Below, piece after piece: positions 1 to 8,007 of a DNA stretch of 56,997 nucleotides (its first letter is position 1; every line of letters begins with the position of its first letter). Both the position numbers and the translations under genes were made by a program. The notes under the pieces were generated by a model. The model had not been told where the DNA came from. It searched no databases and saw only the letters and a list, made by a program, of their open reading frames with translations. Where the stretch lies: the NCBI RefSeq assembly GCF_003997495.1, contig NZ_RZRU01000033.1, positions 1 through 56,997 of the forward strand, given 5' to 3'. Source of the stretch: Mesorhizobium sp. M7A.F.Ca.US.008.03.1.1. Lineage in GTDB: Bacteria; Pseudomonadota; Alphaproteobacteria; Rhizobiales; Rhizobiaceae.

Positions 1-182
1 TTGATGTCGTCTTCCATGAAGATGAGGCCCGCACCCGAAAGGACAACGCCCCACAAAACCTGGCTATCATCCGAAGGCTTGCGCAAAACATCTTGGCTGC
101 CCATCCGCTCGACAAACCAATCGCAAGCAAAATGCGAAGGGCAAACTGGAGCAAAGACTTCTTCCATGACCTCTTTACTCAT
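1..182 (-). CDS. Partial ORF of unknown function, cut by the left window edge
   Basis: An open frame begins with ATG at position 182 and runs leftward off the window with no stop (about 60 codons). It reads MSKEVMEEVFAPV and onward; I do not recognise the family. By hand count the stretch is about 52% G+C, lower than the surrounding genes, and third codon positions are rich in T. No clear ribosome binding site precedes the ATG, and the start codon lies inside a sequence (180-198) that matches the ends of the repeat unit at 5671-5878. It could be a genuine acquired gene or chance coding potential. Confidence 0.35.
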   Translation of the reverse strand, partial: MSKEVMEEVFAPVCPSHFACDWFVERMGSQDVLRKPSDDSQVLWGVVLSGAGLIFMEDDI

Positions 183-190
183 ATGCGATA

Positions 191-307
191 GCCCTGCCCG
201 CAAGGGGGAGATCGACTCTCATCATCGCTTTTCGCCAATCATCGGCTTCGCAAAAGGAGCGCGGCCGCCGAAGCAGCCGATCTCCCCCCTCGTGGGGGGA
301 GATTGGC
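191..307. repeat. Family-1 palindromic repeat, partial copy
   Basis: Two G+C-rich hairpin arms (GGGGGAGATCG near 204 and GATCTCCCCCC near 279, with GGGGGGAGATTGGC to 307) flank a spacer rich in cttcgc/gccaat words. This is the same architecture as the full copies at 9716 and 15341, but the left outer hairpin arm is missing. It abuts the 3' end of the TadG-like gene and may act as its transcript end. Confidence 0.7.
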
Positions 308-312
308 AGCGT

Positions 313-1365
313 CTACTGCGTCAGCCGCGTGTTGTTCGGCCGCTTGTTGAAGTCGCACTTGCCCGCCACGTTGTAGAAAAAGTCGGCGTTGCCGACAGGC
401 GCCGGAACCGAGTTGCCGCCGTCTTCCCAGGCCTGGTAGCCTGTCGAGCCACAAGGCACGAGGCCAAAGATGTCAACGATCTTGCCGGTCGCCATTTCGG
501 CCGGGGGGATGTCCGCGCTTGTCGAGCTATAGAGCCGGTTGGACGTGGCCGGATCGTTCGAATAGAGGTTTTTCGGGTTGCCCGATGGCACGTTCATCTG
601 CAGATAGAGGCCAGCCATCTGGCTGACGTCGATTGCCGCACCGGCGGTGTTGGCAGAAGTCATCGTGTCCACACAGTAATAGGACGTGCCAAACTTGTCG
701 GTGTTGAGCGTCACCCCGTTGGGCGGGTTTTTGCCGACCTTGCAGACCTGCGTCTGGGCCACCGTGGAGACGCCCAAACTGTCTATCTTGCTGACCGTGG
801 TGGTGCCGTAACCTTTGGGATCCGTGCCGCCGCCGTATTTGTAATCGATCGTCATCAGCGGCTTGCCCTGCGCCGCACCGAACATCGTGCCGTAGAGCGT
901 CATTGTCTTGTTCCAGTAGCCCGACACGCCGGTGACCTTGAAGGTCGCCTCCACCAGGGCCGGCGCCTTGTTCACCGCCGACGTGACGCCGATCGCCACC
1001 GTCGGGATCCTGGCGATCTGCATGAACACGGTCGGCATGGCGAAGCTGGCCGAGGCCTGCGCGGTGGCGGTGCCGTTGGCGCTGACGTCGAAGCTGTTCA
1101 GGGTCGCTGTGCCCTGTCCGCCGTTTTCTCTGTAGGTATCCTGGAGCAGCACCTGGCGCTGCGGTTTCGTCGAGGCCGTATCCATCGTGGTGATGGACAG
1201 GATCGCGGCGTCGAGTGCCGACTGCTCGGTCGACCTAGTCTGGACCGCGGAGGTGTAGTCGACGGAAAAGCCGATCGCGGTGATCAGCGGAATCATGGCG
1301 AGAACAAGTATCGGTGCGAACGAGCCGCTCCGCGACTTGATAAAACTGCCTGCAAGCCCCCGCAT
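313..1365 (-). CDS. TadE/TadG-like pilus-assembly family protein
   Basis: This 350-residue protein starts with a short basic leader followed by RSGSFAPILVLAMIPLIT (about residues 12-29), the typical N-terminal membrane anchor of TadE/TadG-like proteins of Flp/Tad pilus systems. The rest is a predicted extracytoplasmic region rich in Gly, Ser and Thr. Start chosen at ATG 1365 because AAGGACGAAGG lies just upstream; the longer frame to 1413 has no such signal. No other tad or flp genes are in the window, so it is either an orphan or its partners lie elsewhere. The family assignment is firm for the N-terminus; the rest is divergent and the exact function is unknown. Confidence 0.75.
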   Translation of the reverse strand: MRGLAGSFIKSRSGSFAPILVLAMIPLITAIGFSVDYTSAVQTRSTEQSALDAAILSITTMDTASTKPQRQVLLQDTYRENGGQGTATLNSFDVSANGTATAQASASFAMPTVFMQIARIPTVAIGVTSAVNKAPALVEATFKVTGVSGYWNKTMTLYGTMFGAAQGKPLMTIDYKYGGGTDPKGYGTTTVSKIDSLGVSTVAQTQVCKVGKNPPNGVTLNTDKFGTSYYCVDTMTSANTAGAAIDVSQMAGLYLQMNVPSGNPKNLYSNDPATSNRLYSSTSADIPPAEMATGKIVDIFGLVPCGSTGYQAWEDGGNSVPAPVGNADFFYNVAGKCDFNKRPNNTRLTQ

Positions 1366-1624
1366 GCCTTCGTCCTTATAAGAGATATTTCCCCCCGCTA
1401 ACATGCCGATCACAAATTATGCTCTAACGCGCATGGTTAAAATTTATCGATTTTTCGAGGAAACCGGGGGAAAGAGCGACAAGCGCCCGCACCGCTTGCC
1501 CCCGGCAGCCGCCCGCTCTGCTTCCCGGCAACGGCTGTACGGCTTGCCAGGCAACGGGCCGCCCCACATGTGCGGCGGCAGCCTGCCGCTTGCTCGGGCA
1601 AGCCACCCCTGCTAAACGCGCGCC

Positions 1625-3430
1625 ATGAGCACGCCCCTCGACCACATCCGCAATTTCTCCATCGTCGCCCATATCGACCATGGCAAATCCACGCTTGCCG
1701 ACAGGCTGATCCAGCTGACCGGCGGGCTGGAGCTGCGCGACATGAAGGAGCAGGTGCTGGACTCGATGGACATCGAGCGCGAGCGCGGCATCACCATCAA
1801 GGCGCAGACGGTGCGGCTGAAGTACCACGCCAACAATGGCGAGGACTATATCCTCAACCTGATCGACACGCCCGGACACGTCGACTTCGCCTATGAAGTG
1901 TCGCGCTCGCTCGCCGCCTGCGAGGGTTCGCTGCTGGTGGTCGACGCGAGCCAGGGCGTCGAAGCGCAGACGCTGGCCAATGTCTATCAGGCCATCGACA
2001 ACAACCACGAGATCGTCGTGGTGCTGAACAAGGTCGACCTGCCAGCGGCCGAGCCCGAGCGCATCCGCGAGCAGGTCGAGGAGGTGATCGGCATCGACGC
2101 TTCCAACGCCGTGCTGATCTCGGCCAAGACCGGGCTTGGCATTCCCGACGTGCTCGAAGCCATCGTCCACCAATTGCCGCCGCCGCGCGAAGGCGACGCG
2201 ACCGCGCCCCTGAAGGCAATGCTGGTCGACAGCTGGTACGACGCCTATCTCGGCGTCATCGTGCTGGTGCGCATCATCGACGGCGTGCTGAAAAAGGGCC
2301 AGACCATCCGCATGATGGGCACCGGCGCCAAATATCTGGTCGAGCGCACCGGCGTGTTCACGCCGGCCCGCATCAATGTCGACGAGCTCGGCCCCGGCGA
2401 GTTCGGCTTCTTCACCGGCTCGATCAAGGAAGTGGCCGACACCCGCGTCGGCGACACCATCACCGAGGACAAGCGCGCCACCGCCAAGGCGCTGCCCGGC
2501 TTCAAGCCGGCGCAGCCGGTGGTGTTCTGCGGCCTGTTCCCGGTCGACGCCGCCGATTTCGAGGATCTGCGCGCCGCGGTCGGCAAGCTGCGCCTCAACG
2601 ACGCCAGCTTCTCCTTTGAAATGGAAACAAGTGCTGCGCTCGGCTTCGGCTATCGCTGCGGCTTCCTTGGCCTGTTGCATCTCGAAATCATCCAGGAGCG
2701 GCTGGAGCGCGAGTTCAACCTCGACCTGATCGCCACGGCACCATCAGTCGTCTACCGGCTGGCTCTGACCGACGGCTCGATGAAGGAATTGCACAACCCG
2801 GCCGACATGCCCGACGTGGTCAAGATCTCGGCCATCGAGGAGCCGTGGATCCGCGCCACCATTTTGACGCCGGACGATTATCTCGGCGGCATATTGAAAC
2901 TCTGCCAGGACCGGCGCGGCATCCAGTTCGACCTGTCCTATGTCGGCAAGCGCGCCATGCTGATCTATGACCTGCCACTCAACGAAGTCGTGTTCGATTT
3001 CTACGACCGGCTGAAGTCGATCTCCAAGGGCTACGCCTCCTTCGACTACCACCTCACCGACTATCGGGAAGGCGACCTCGTCAAGATGTCGATCCTGGTC
3101 AATGAGGAGCCGGTCGACGCGCTATCCATGCTGGTGCACCGCACGGCGGCGGAAAAGCGCGGCCGGCAGATGTGCGAGAAGCTGAAGGAGCTGATCCCGA
3201 ACCACCTGTTCAAGATCCCGATCCAGGCCGCCATCGGCGGCAAGGTCATCGCCCGCGAGACCATCTCGGCGCTGCGCAAGGACGTGACCGCCAAATGCTA
3301 CGGTGGCGACGTCTCGCGCAAACGCAAGCTGCTGGACAAGCAGAAAGAGGGCAAGAAGCGGATGCGGCAATTCGGGAAGGTCGATATCCCGCAGGAGGCG
3401 TTTATCCAGGCGCTGAAGATGGGGGACTAA
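1625..3430 (+). CDS. lepA: Elongation factor 4 (LepA), ribosomal back-translocase GTPase
   Basis: A full-length 601-residue translational GTPase. The G domain is at the N-terminus: AHIDHGKST (G1), GITIKAQTV (G2), DTPGHVDF (G3) and NKVD (G4). EF-G-like domains II, III and V follow, then the LepA-specific C-terminal domain ending in RKRKLLDKQKEGKKRMRQFG. LepA acts on stalled or mistranslocated ribosomes in the cytoplasm. It is transcribed alone, between the divergent TadG gene and the convergent channel gene. A hairpin at 3432-3451 (GGTCCGGCC with GGCCGGAC) follows the stop codon and may end transcription. Confidence 0.97.
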   Translation: MSTPLDHIRNFSIVAHIDHGKSTLADRLIQLTGGLELRDMKEQVLDSMDIERERGITIKAQTVRLKYHANNGEDYILNLIDTPGHVDFAYEVSRSLAACEGSLLVVDASQGVEAQTLANVYQAIDNNHEIVVVLNKVDLPAAEPERIREQVEEVIGIDASNAVLISAKTGLGIPDVLEAIVHQLPPPREGDATAPLKAMLVDSWYDAYLGVIVLVRIIDGVLKKGQTIRMMGTGAKYLVERTGVFTPARINVDELGPGEFGFFTGSIKEVADTRVGDTITEDKRATAKALPGFKPAQPVVFCGLFPVDAADFEDLRAAVGKLRLNDASFSFEMETSAALGFGYRCGFLGLLHLEIIQERLEREFNLDLIATAPSVVYRLALTDGSMKELHNPADMPDVVKISAIEEPWIRATILTPDDYLGGILKLCQDRRGIQFDLSYVGKRAMLIYDLPLNEVVFDFYDRLKSISKGYASFDYHLTDYREGDLVKMSILVNEEPVDALSMLVHRTAAEKRGRQMCEKLKELIPNHLFKIPIQAAIGGKVIARETISALRKDVTAKCYGGDVSRKRKLLDKQKEGKKRMRQFGKVDIPQEAFIQALKMGD

Positions 3431-3542
3431 GCGGTCCGGCCTTTGGCCGGACGCATCAACCCGGTGGGTCGATGCGAGCGCAAGCCCGGGTGGGAGCTGC
3501 CGCGGGCTGCCGGCCCCCGCTAGTGCGGCGAGCTGCGCGGGC

Positions 3543-4610
3543 TCAAGCCATCGGCGCCGCGCCGCGCCGCTCTAGCGCGGTCTGGCGGATGATTTCCGCG
3601 ATCTCCGGGCTGCTGCTGCACAGCATCTGGAAATCCGCCGCGTGCAGCGACAGAAGGGAGACCGCCGTCGCGGCGTTGACGGTCGCCGAACGCGGTTCGC
3701 CGCTGATCAGCGCCATCTCGCCGAAGAAAGCGCCAGGGCCAAGCTCCACCGGGTTCGGCGTCGCGACGCTGACCCGCCCCTCCACGACGAAGAACATCCG
3801 ATCCCCGGTCTCGCCACTGCGGCAGATCACGGCGCCCGCCGGCAAATTACGAGGTCTTAGCGCGCGCACGATCTCGACCAGCACGGCCGGGCCGAGCTTC
3901 TGAAACAACGGCACGCCGGCGACCAATTGCCAATTGCGGACGAAATCCTCACGACGGATTTCCTGATAGAAGCCGGAGGCAAGAATGCCGGCCCAGAGCG
4001 CGAAGATGCCGATGCCAGTCATCATGACCGCCCCGGCAAGGACGCGGCCGGCGAAGGTTTGCGGGATGTCGTCGCCATAGCCGGTGGTGGACAGCGTGAC
4101 CACCGCCCACCACATTGCCTCGGGGATGCTGCCGAACTTTTCCGGTTGGATGTCGCGCTCGATGACATAGGCGGCGAGTGCGACACCGAACAGAACGACG
4201 CCGAAGAGCGTGGTGACGCCGATCAGGTTGCGCGCTTCGTTGGCCAGCACCCTGCCCAGCACCGGGAAGAAGGTCGAGTCGCGCAGCGGTTTCAGCAGCC
4301 AGACACCACAGTAGAGGCTCCAGTCGGGTGTGCCGTCGAGCAGAAATGCGGCGAGTGGAACCAAAACCGCGAGCACGTCGATGGCGATTGCCGGCGTCCT
4401 GTCCCGAAGGTCTCCCGCCCAGTGCTTGAGCAGCGTCGCGGCCATCTGCAGAAGATAGGCGCCCCAAATGACCGCGAGCAGGGCGATCAGAGCCAGTCTG
4501 CTTCGTCCAGACAGGTTCGGTGTCGTGAGCGCAGCCACCGCCAGAAGCCCAGGCGCAGCCAGCACCGCGTTGAGCGGCGCGTAAATTCTCAGGAAAGGCA
4601 GTACCGACAT
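3543..4610 (-). CDS. Cyclic-nucleotide-gated potassium channel, MlotiK1 type
   Basis: A 355-residue protein, the same length as M. loti MlotiK1 (locus mll3241) and nearly identical to it as I recall that sequence. Hydrophobic transmembrane segments occupy residues 1-210, with the pore filter TTGYGD at 175-180. A cyclic-nucleotide-binding domain fills the C-terminus from about 218. The phosphate-binding cassette GEMALISGEPRSAT contains Arg307, and Arg348 is present near the end; both contact cAMP in the MlotiK1 structure. It is a six-transmembrane K+ channel of the inner membrane that opens on cAMP binding; its physiological role is not settled. Start is ATG 4610. It is convergent with lepA and transcribed alone. 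Confidence 0.95.
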   Translation of the reverse strand: MSVLPFLRIYAPLNAVLAAPGLLAVAALTTPNLSGRSRLALIALLAVIWGAYLLQMAATLLKHWAGDLRDRTPAIAIDVLAVLVPLAAFLLDGTPDWSLYCGVWLLKPLRDSTFFPVLGRVLANEARNLIGVTTLFGVVLFGVALAAYVIERDIQPEKFGSIPEAMWWAVVTLSTTGYGDDIPQTFAGRVLAGAVMMTGIGIFALWAGILASGFYQEIRREDFVRNWQLVAGVPLFQKLGPAVLVEIVRALRPRNLPAGAVICRSGETGDRMFFVVEGRVSVATPNPVELGPGAFFGEMALISGEPRSATVNAATAVSLLSLHAADFQMLCSSSPEIAEIIRQTALERRGAAPMA

Positions 4611-4822
4611 TCCATGCCCACGAGCCGCTACTATCCGCCAAAATAGGCTGCCTTCAAGGCAAGCGTAAAGGTGCTTGCTGCGATGCGCCGATATCGGTTT
4701 TCGGGCAAGGCCGACTTTGTCGATTGCGGGCGCTGCGGACCGCTCTCTCGACAGTCTCTGCCTTCACGCGCTTGTCGATTTCGGGCTGACACTGGAGCCG
4801 CGTCGGGAAGTCAAACAGGTGA

Positions 4823-5184
4823 GAGCGCCTCGGCAATGACTACGTGGCGGCCGGGTTCCTGACCTTCCTCGCCGGCGAAAGCCTGCTGCTATCAGGCAAT
4901 GCGGCGGGGCTCGAGGCCAGCGTGCCCTCCTATGTCGGCGCCATCTCGTTGTGGGCGGCGGCACTCATCCTGATCAGCGCGCCGAACACGTTCGCGCTTT
5001 GGATGCAGCTCACCGCATTCGTTGCCGCCGCGCTGTTCTTCGTCTCGGTGGGCATGATGCTGTGGGGCGCGCCTTGCTGCCGACCTCGTCGCCACTGCCT
5101 GCCGCCGGTTACCCGTTCCTGGTGCTGACTTTCGCCGGCTGGATGTGGACGCTGCTGAAGCCGGTGAGCCGGTCGCCGGATTGA
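4823..5184 (+). pseudogene. Decayed small membrane-protein gene (frameshift near 5070)
   Basis: Two overlapping frames join into one plausible small membrane protein. The first frame reads NDYVAAGFLTFLAGESLL and continues as hydrophobic helices to about 5070. The sense then continues in another frame as ALLPTSSPLPAAGYPF and ends with FAGWMWTLLKP at 5184. A one-base insertion (or two-base deletion) near 5070 would restore a single product of about 115 residues. There is no ATG in frame at the 5' end, only a GTG at 4844 immediately downstream of conserved-looking sequence, so the 5' end also appears damaged. The alternative is a sequencing error. Function is unknown. Confidence 0.55.
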
Positions 5185-5538
5185 ACATCGCGCGAATACC
5201 CCGCGTCATTGAGCCTCCGGCCATTGGGGGAACCTCCATGAAGAAAACCTATCAAATGACGCAGCGGGAGGATCGGTTCGAATCCGTACAGACCGTCCTG
5301 CCCCGATTGATCGCGGGGCGCCCGGACGCTAGTTAGAACATGCGGCGGTCCTTTTTTAGGTCGCCAGTGGCCGGCGCGGGCTCAGGCAACTGCCTCACCG
5401 GCATTCGCGCCGGCCATTCCGTTGGGCGGCGAATGCCGGGCCCCCGCGTCAGAGCAGCGAACCGCTCGACACCGCTTTCCGCTTCACTCGCCCCATGTTC
5501 GCCGCTGTCGAAATCCGCAACAGCGGGTCGCTGGCGCC

Positions 5539-5916
5539 GCCCCTCATCTGGCTGCCGCCATCTTCTCCCCGTGGAACGGGGAGAAGGGCGCTGTCATCCG
5601 CGATTTCGCTGATCACCAACGTTGCAAGAAGAGCGTCGGCGTTGCGGCCAGCCTCTTTCTCCCCGTTTACGGCAGGGCAATCGCATATGGCGGCGCCAGC
5701 CCCCACTCCGGCCGCTTCGCGGCCACCTCTCCCCCATGTCCATGGGAGAGGAAACCCAAGCCTTTCAAGGCCGCGACCTTGGAGGTAAGCATTTCCTCTC
5801 CCCCACGAATGTGGGGGTAGAGGTGGCTCGGCGAAGCCGAGACGGAGTGGGGGGAGCGCCATATGCGATTGCCCTACCGGTTACGGGGAGAAATGCCCGG
5901 CAGGGCGATGAGGGGC
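5539..5916. repeat. Family-1 palindromic repeat interrupted by a second unit
   Basis: The outer boundaries are GCCCCTCAT at 5539 and ATGAGGGGC at 5908-5916. Inside are the hairpins CTCCCCGTGGAACGGGGAG and CTCCCCGTTTAC, the latter resuming as GTTACGGGGAG after the nested unit at 5671-5878. An uninterrupted relative is at 12431-12555. The whole gap 5185-6023 contains no convincing gene; a 32-codon ORF at 5238 is weak. Confidence 0.7.
5671..5878. repeat. 208-bp nested unit with 22-bp terminal inverted repeats, family-2 core
   Basis: The left end GGCAGGGCAATCGCATATGG (from 5671) and the right end ATATGCGATTGCCCTACC (to 5878) are inverted copies differing at one of 22 positions. The core is a family-2 repeat (CCCCCACTCCG ... 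CGGAGTGGGGG with two inner hairpins). It sits inside a family-1 hairpin, with GTTTAC on the left and GGTTAC on the right, which could be a target duplication. A third copy of the end sequence is at 180-198. Confidence 0.6.
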
Positions 5917-5976
5917 GACGCCAGCTTCGGTAGCGATCCGCCCCGGCCCTTCGCATGGCTCAGGGCGTTCGAAGCT

Positions 5977-6002
5977 CGAAAAGCCAAGCAATTGGCTTTT
6001 CG
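5977..6002 (-). terminator. Hairpin terminator after the peptide-type binding-protein gene
   Basis: A perfect 11-bp stem (CGAAAAGCCAA with TTGGCTTTTCG) and a 4-base loop lie 22 bases beyond the stop codon at 6024. The T run is within the stem arm. A second small hairpin (GTCCGCTTGAGCGGAC) is immediately adjacent at 6002-6017. Confidence 0.6.
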
Positions 6003-6023
6003 TCCGCTTGAGCGGACCGCTTC

Positions 6024-7664
6024 TCACCCCTCGATCCAGACCTTCTCGAAATGCTGCTCCAGCGCCTGGTGCTGTTCGCAGCCTTCGACGCCTTTGCGAT
6101 ACGTCCGGTAGACCGAGCGCCAGTAGGGCTGGATGATGATGCCGCTATCGCGCAGATTCTGCTCGATCTTGGCCATAATCTCCTTGCGTGCCTTGGCGTC
6201 CGGCGTCGCCAGTGCCTTGTCGAGCAACGTGTCGAACTCGGGATTGGCGTAGGCGCTTTCGTTCCAGGCGGCGCCGGATTTATACGCCAGCGCCAGCACC
6301 TGGACGCCGAGCGGGCGGCCGAGCCATTCGGTGCAGGAGAAGGGGTATTTGCTCCAGTCGTTCCAGAAGGTGGCGGCGGGCAGCACCGTGCGCTTGATCT
6401 TGAGGCCGGCCTCGCGCATCTGCGCGCCGATGGCGTCGCCGGTGCTCTTTTGCCATTCGACATCGACGGAGATGAGCTCGAACTCGTGCTCGGCCTTGCC
6501 GGCTTCCGCGAGCAGCTTCTTCGACTGCTCGACGTCGCGCTTTGCCGGGCCGATATCGGCATATTCGGGGTGCATGGGGCCGACATGGTGGTTGTAGGCG
6601 GGCTTGCCGCGGCCGCCGAGGCCGAGCGCCAGCACGGCGGAATTGTCGACGGCGAGCTGGGCGGCGCGGCGCACCTTGACGTCGTCATAGGGCGCGTTGG
6701 CGACATTGAAGCGGGCAACGATGGTCGAGCCGGTGGCGATCTCGGAGTTCATTAGCCCCATCGTCTCGGTCTGCGAGACGGCATCGGAGGCGGTCTCGTG
6801 GTCGGTGTCGATCTCACCGGATTCGAAGGCCGACAGCATGGCGTTGGGGTCGGAGCCGTAATCGACCCATTTGATGCCGTCGAGATGGAATTCGCCTTTC
6901 CACCAGGGCTTGTCCCTGCGCTTCACCTCGGCGCCGGTCTCGGCATCCCAGCTTACCAGCTCGCAGGGGCCGGTGGTGATGGCAAGCGCCTTCATCGGAT
7001 CGCCGTCGCCCTCATAGGAGCGGTGCATGATCAGCGCCGGATAGTCGGCCATGCCGGCGATCAGCGAGATGTCGGGCTTGGGCAGATTGAGCTTGATGGT
7101 GAAGTCGTCGACCTTGGCTATGCCGCCATCGATGACCTTCTTGGTGTCGGCATTGACCAGCGCGCCCATGCGGGCGGCGACCGAATTGCCGGGCACCGAG
7201 GCGTCGCACCAGCGGGTGAGGTTGTGGATGACATCGTCGGCGTTGAAGGCATCGCCGTTCGACCAGGAAATGCCTTTGCGCACATGCAGGGTCAGCGTCC
7301 TGGCATCGTCGCTGGCCTCCCAGCTTTCGAGCAGCCAGGGCTCGAACGAGAAGTCGGTGTTCCAGCGCACCAGATATTCGTTGCAGTGGCGGGCGACGTT
7401 GGACATTTCGACGCCGTCGAAGGTGCGCGGGTCCTTGAAACCCTTGACGTTCATGGCGACGCGCAGGACGCCGCCTTTTTTTGGCTCGGCCGCACGGGCA
7501 GGGGTGGCGCCGAGCCCGCCCAGCGCCAGCGCGCCGGCGGCGCTGACGCCGAGCCCGGCCATCAAGGCGAGATATTCGCGGCGGTTGATGCCGCCGGTCC
7601 TGAAGTCGTCGGCGACGGGTTTGGCTTGCGGGTGCAGTTTGCGGTCGGTCAGCATGAATTTCAT
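6024..7664 (-). CDS. Peptide-type ABC transporter substrate-binding protein (DppA/OppA family), Tat-exported
   Basis: A 546-residue family-5 extracellular solute-binding protein. The N-terminus carries a twin-arginine motif (NRREYLALMAG), a hydrophobic stretch, and a probable cleavage site at ARAAEP; the mature part begins KKGGVLRVAMNVKGF, typical of DppA/OppA proteins. Start chosen at ATG 7664, preceded by GGGGAA; the longer frame to 7736 has no such site. No permease or ATPase genes lie nearby, so it must share a transporter encoded elsewhere or have lost its partners. Two palindromic sites 115-150 bases upstream match those before the M24 gene, tying it to that regulon. Ligand unknown: a di- or oligopeptide or another small amine is possible. 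Confidence 0.88.
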   Translation of the reverse strand: MKFMLTDRKLHPQAKPVADDFRTGGINRREYLALMAGLGVSAAGALALGGLGATPARAAEPKKGGVLRVAMNVKGFKDPRTFDGVEMSNVARHCNEYLVRWNTDFSFEPWLLESWEASDDARTLTLHVRKGISWSNGDAFNADDVIHNLTRWCDASVPGNSVAARMGALVNADTKKVIDGGIAKVDDFTIKLNLPKPDISLIAGMADYPALIMHRSYEGDGDPMKALAITTGPCELVSWDAETGAEVKRRDKPWWKGEFHLDGIKWVDYGSDPNAMLSAFESGEIDTDHETASDAVSQTETMGLMNSEIATGSTIVARFNVANAPYDDVKVRRAAQLAVDNSAVLALGLGGRGKPAYNHHVGPMHPEYADIGPAKRDVEQSKKLLAEAGKAEHEFELISVDVEWQKSTGDAIGAQMREAGLKIKRTVLPAATFWNDWSKYPFSCTEWLGRPLGVQVLALAYKSGAAWNESAYANPEFDTLLDKALATPDAKARKEIMAKIEQNLRDSGIIIQPYWRSVYRTYRKGVEGCEQHQALEQHFEKVWIEG

Positions 7665-7777
7665 CGTCGTTCCCCGTTGTTGGGCGCCCCGGCCGATCGC
7701 TTTTCGCGGGGGAGGATGCGATCGCCAGGACGCCATTGCCTTGGCCGATGATAGAGCGGGGTGACGCTGGGGAGTGT

Positions 7778-7810
7778 TCGGTTTTCCGCAGTGATTGTGC
7801 GGTGCTCCGC
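7778..7810. promoter_or_regulatory. Tandem palindromic operator upstream of the binding-protein gene
   Basis: Two 12-bp cores, TCGGTTTTCCGC (7778-7789) and GCGGTGCTCCGC (7799-7810), start exactly 21 bp apart. The second lies in TGATTGTGCGG-N4-CCGCAGG (7792-7813), which recurs exactly outside the N4 at 11282-11303. The same two-site, 21-bp arrangement occurs there. Likely bound by the GlxA-type regulator at 11382-12353 (inference). Confidence 0.65.
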
Positions 7811-7820
7811 AGGAGGTACA

Positions 7821-7998
7821 GCCGATCTCCCCCCGCGTGGGGGAGATGTCCGGCAGGACAGAGGGGGGCGCTGTCCTGCCGCCCTCTCAGCCAACTGCTT
7901 ATGTATCAAGAGACTTCGGGCGCTCCAAAGAAGAAAGGTTGGCGATCCTTCGCGCCCCCCTCTGCCCTGCCGGGCATCTCTCCCACGAGGGGGCAGTT
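7821..7998. repeat. Family-1 palindromic repeat pair, inverted order
   Basis: Two half-copies face outward: GGGGGAGATGTCCGGCAGGA at 7842 and CCCTGCCGGGCATCTCTCCC at 7965, joined by a spacer of about 100 bp. It fills the gap between the binding-protein promoter and the esterase stop codon. Confidence 0.7.
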
Positions 7999-8007
7999 CG
8001 ACCGGCC

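Noticed and set aside
1424..2680. Long minus-strand frame opposite lepA
   Set aside because: Low-complexity His/Gly/Ala/Asp-rich translation typical of antisense frames; lepA is complete on the other strand.
5238..5336. 32-codon ORF MKKTYQMTQREDRFESV...
   Set aside because: Weak ribosome site, no recognised homologue, lies between a broken gene and repeats; too little to call.
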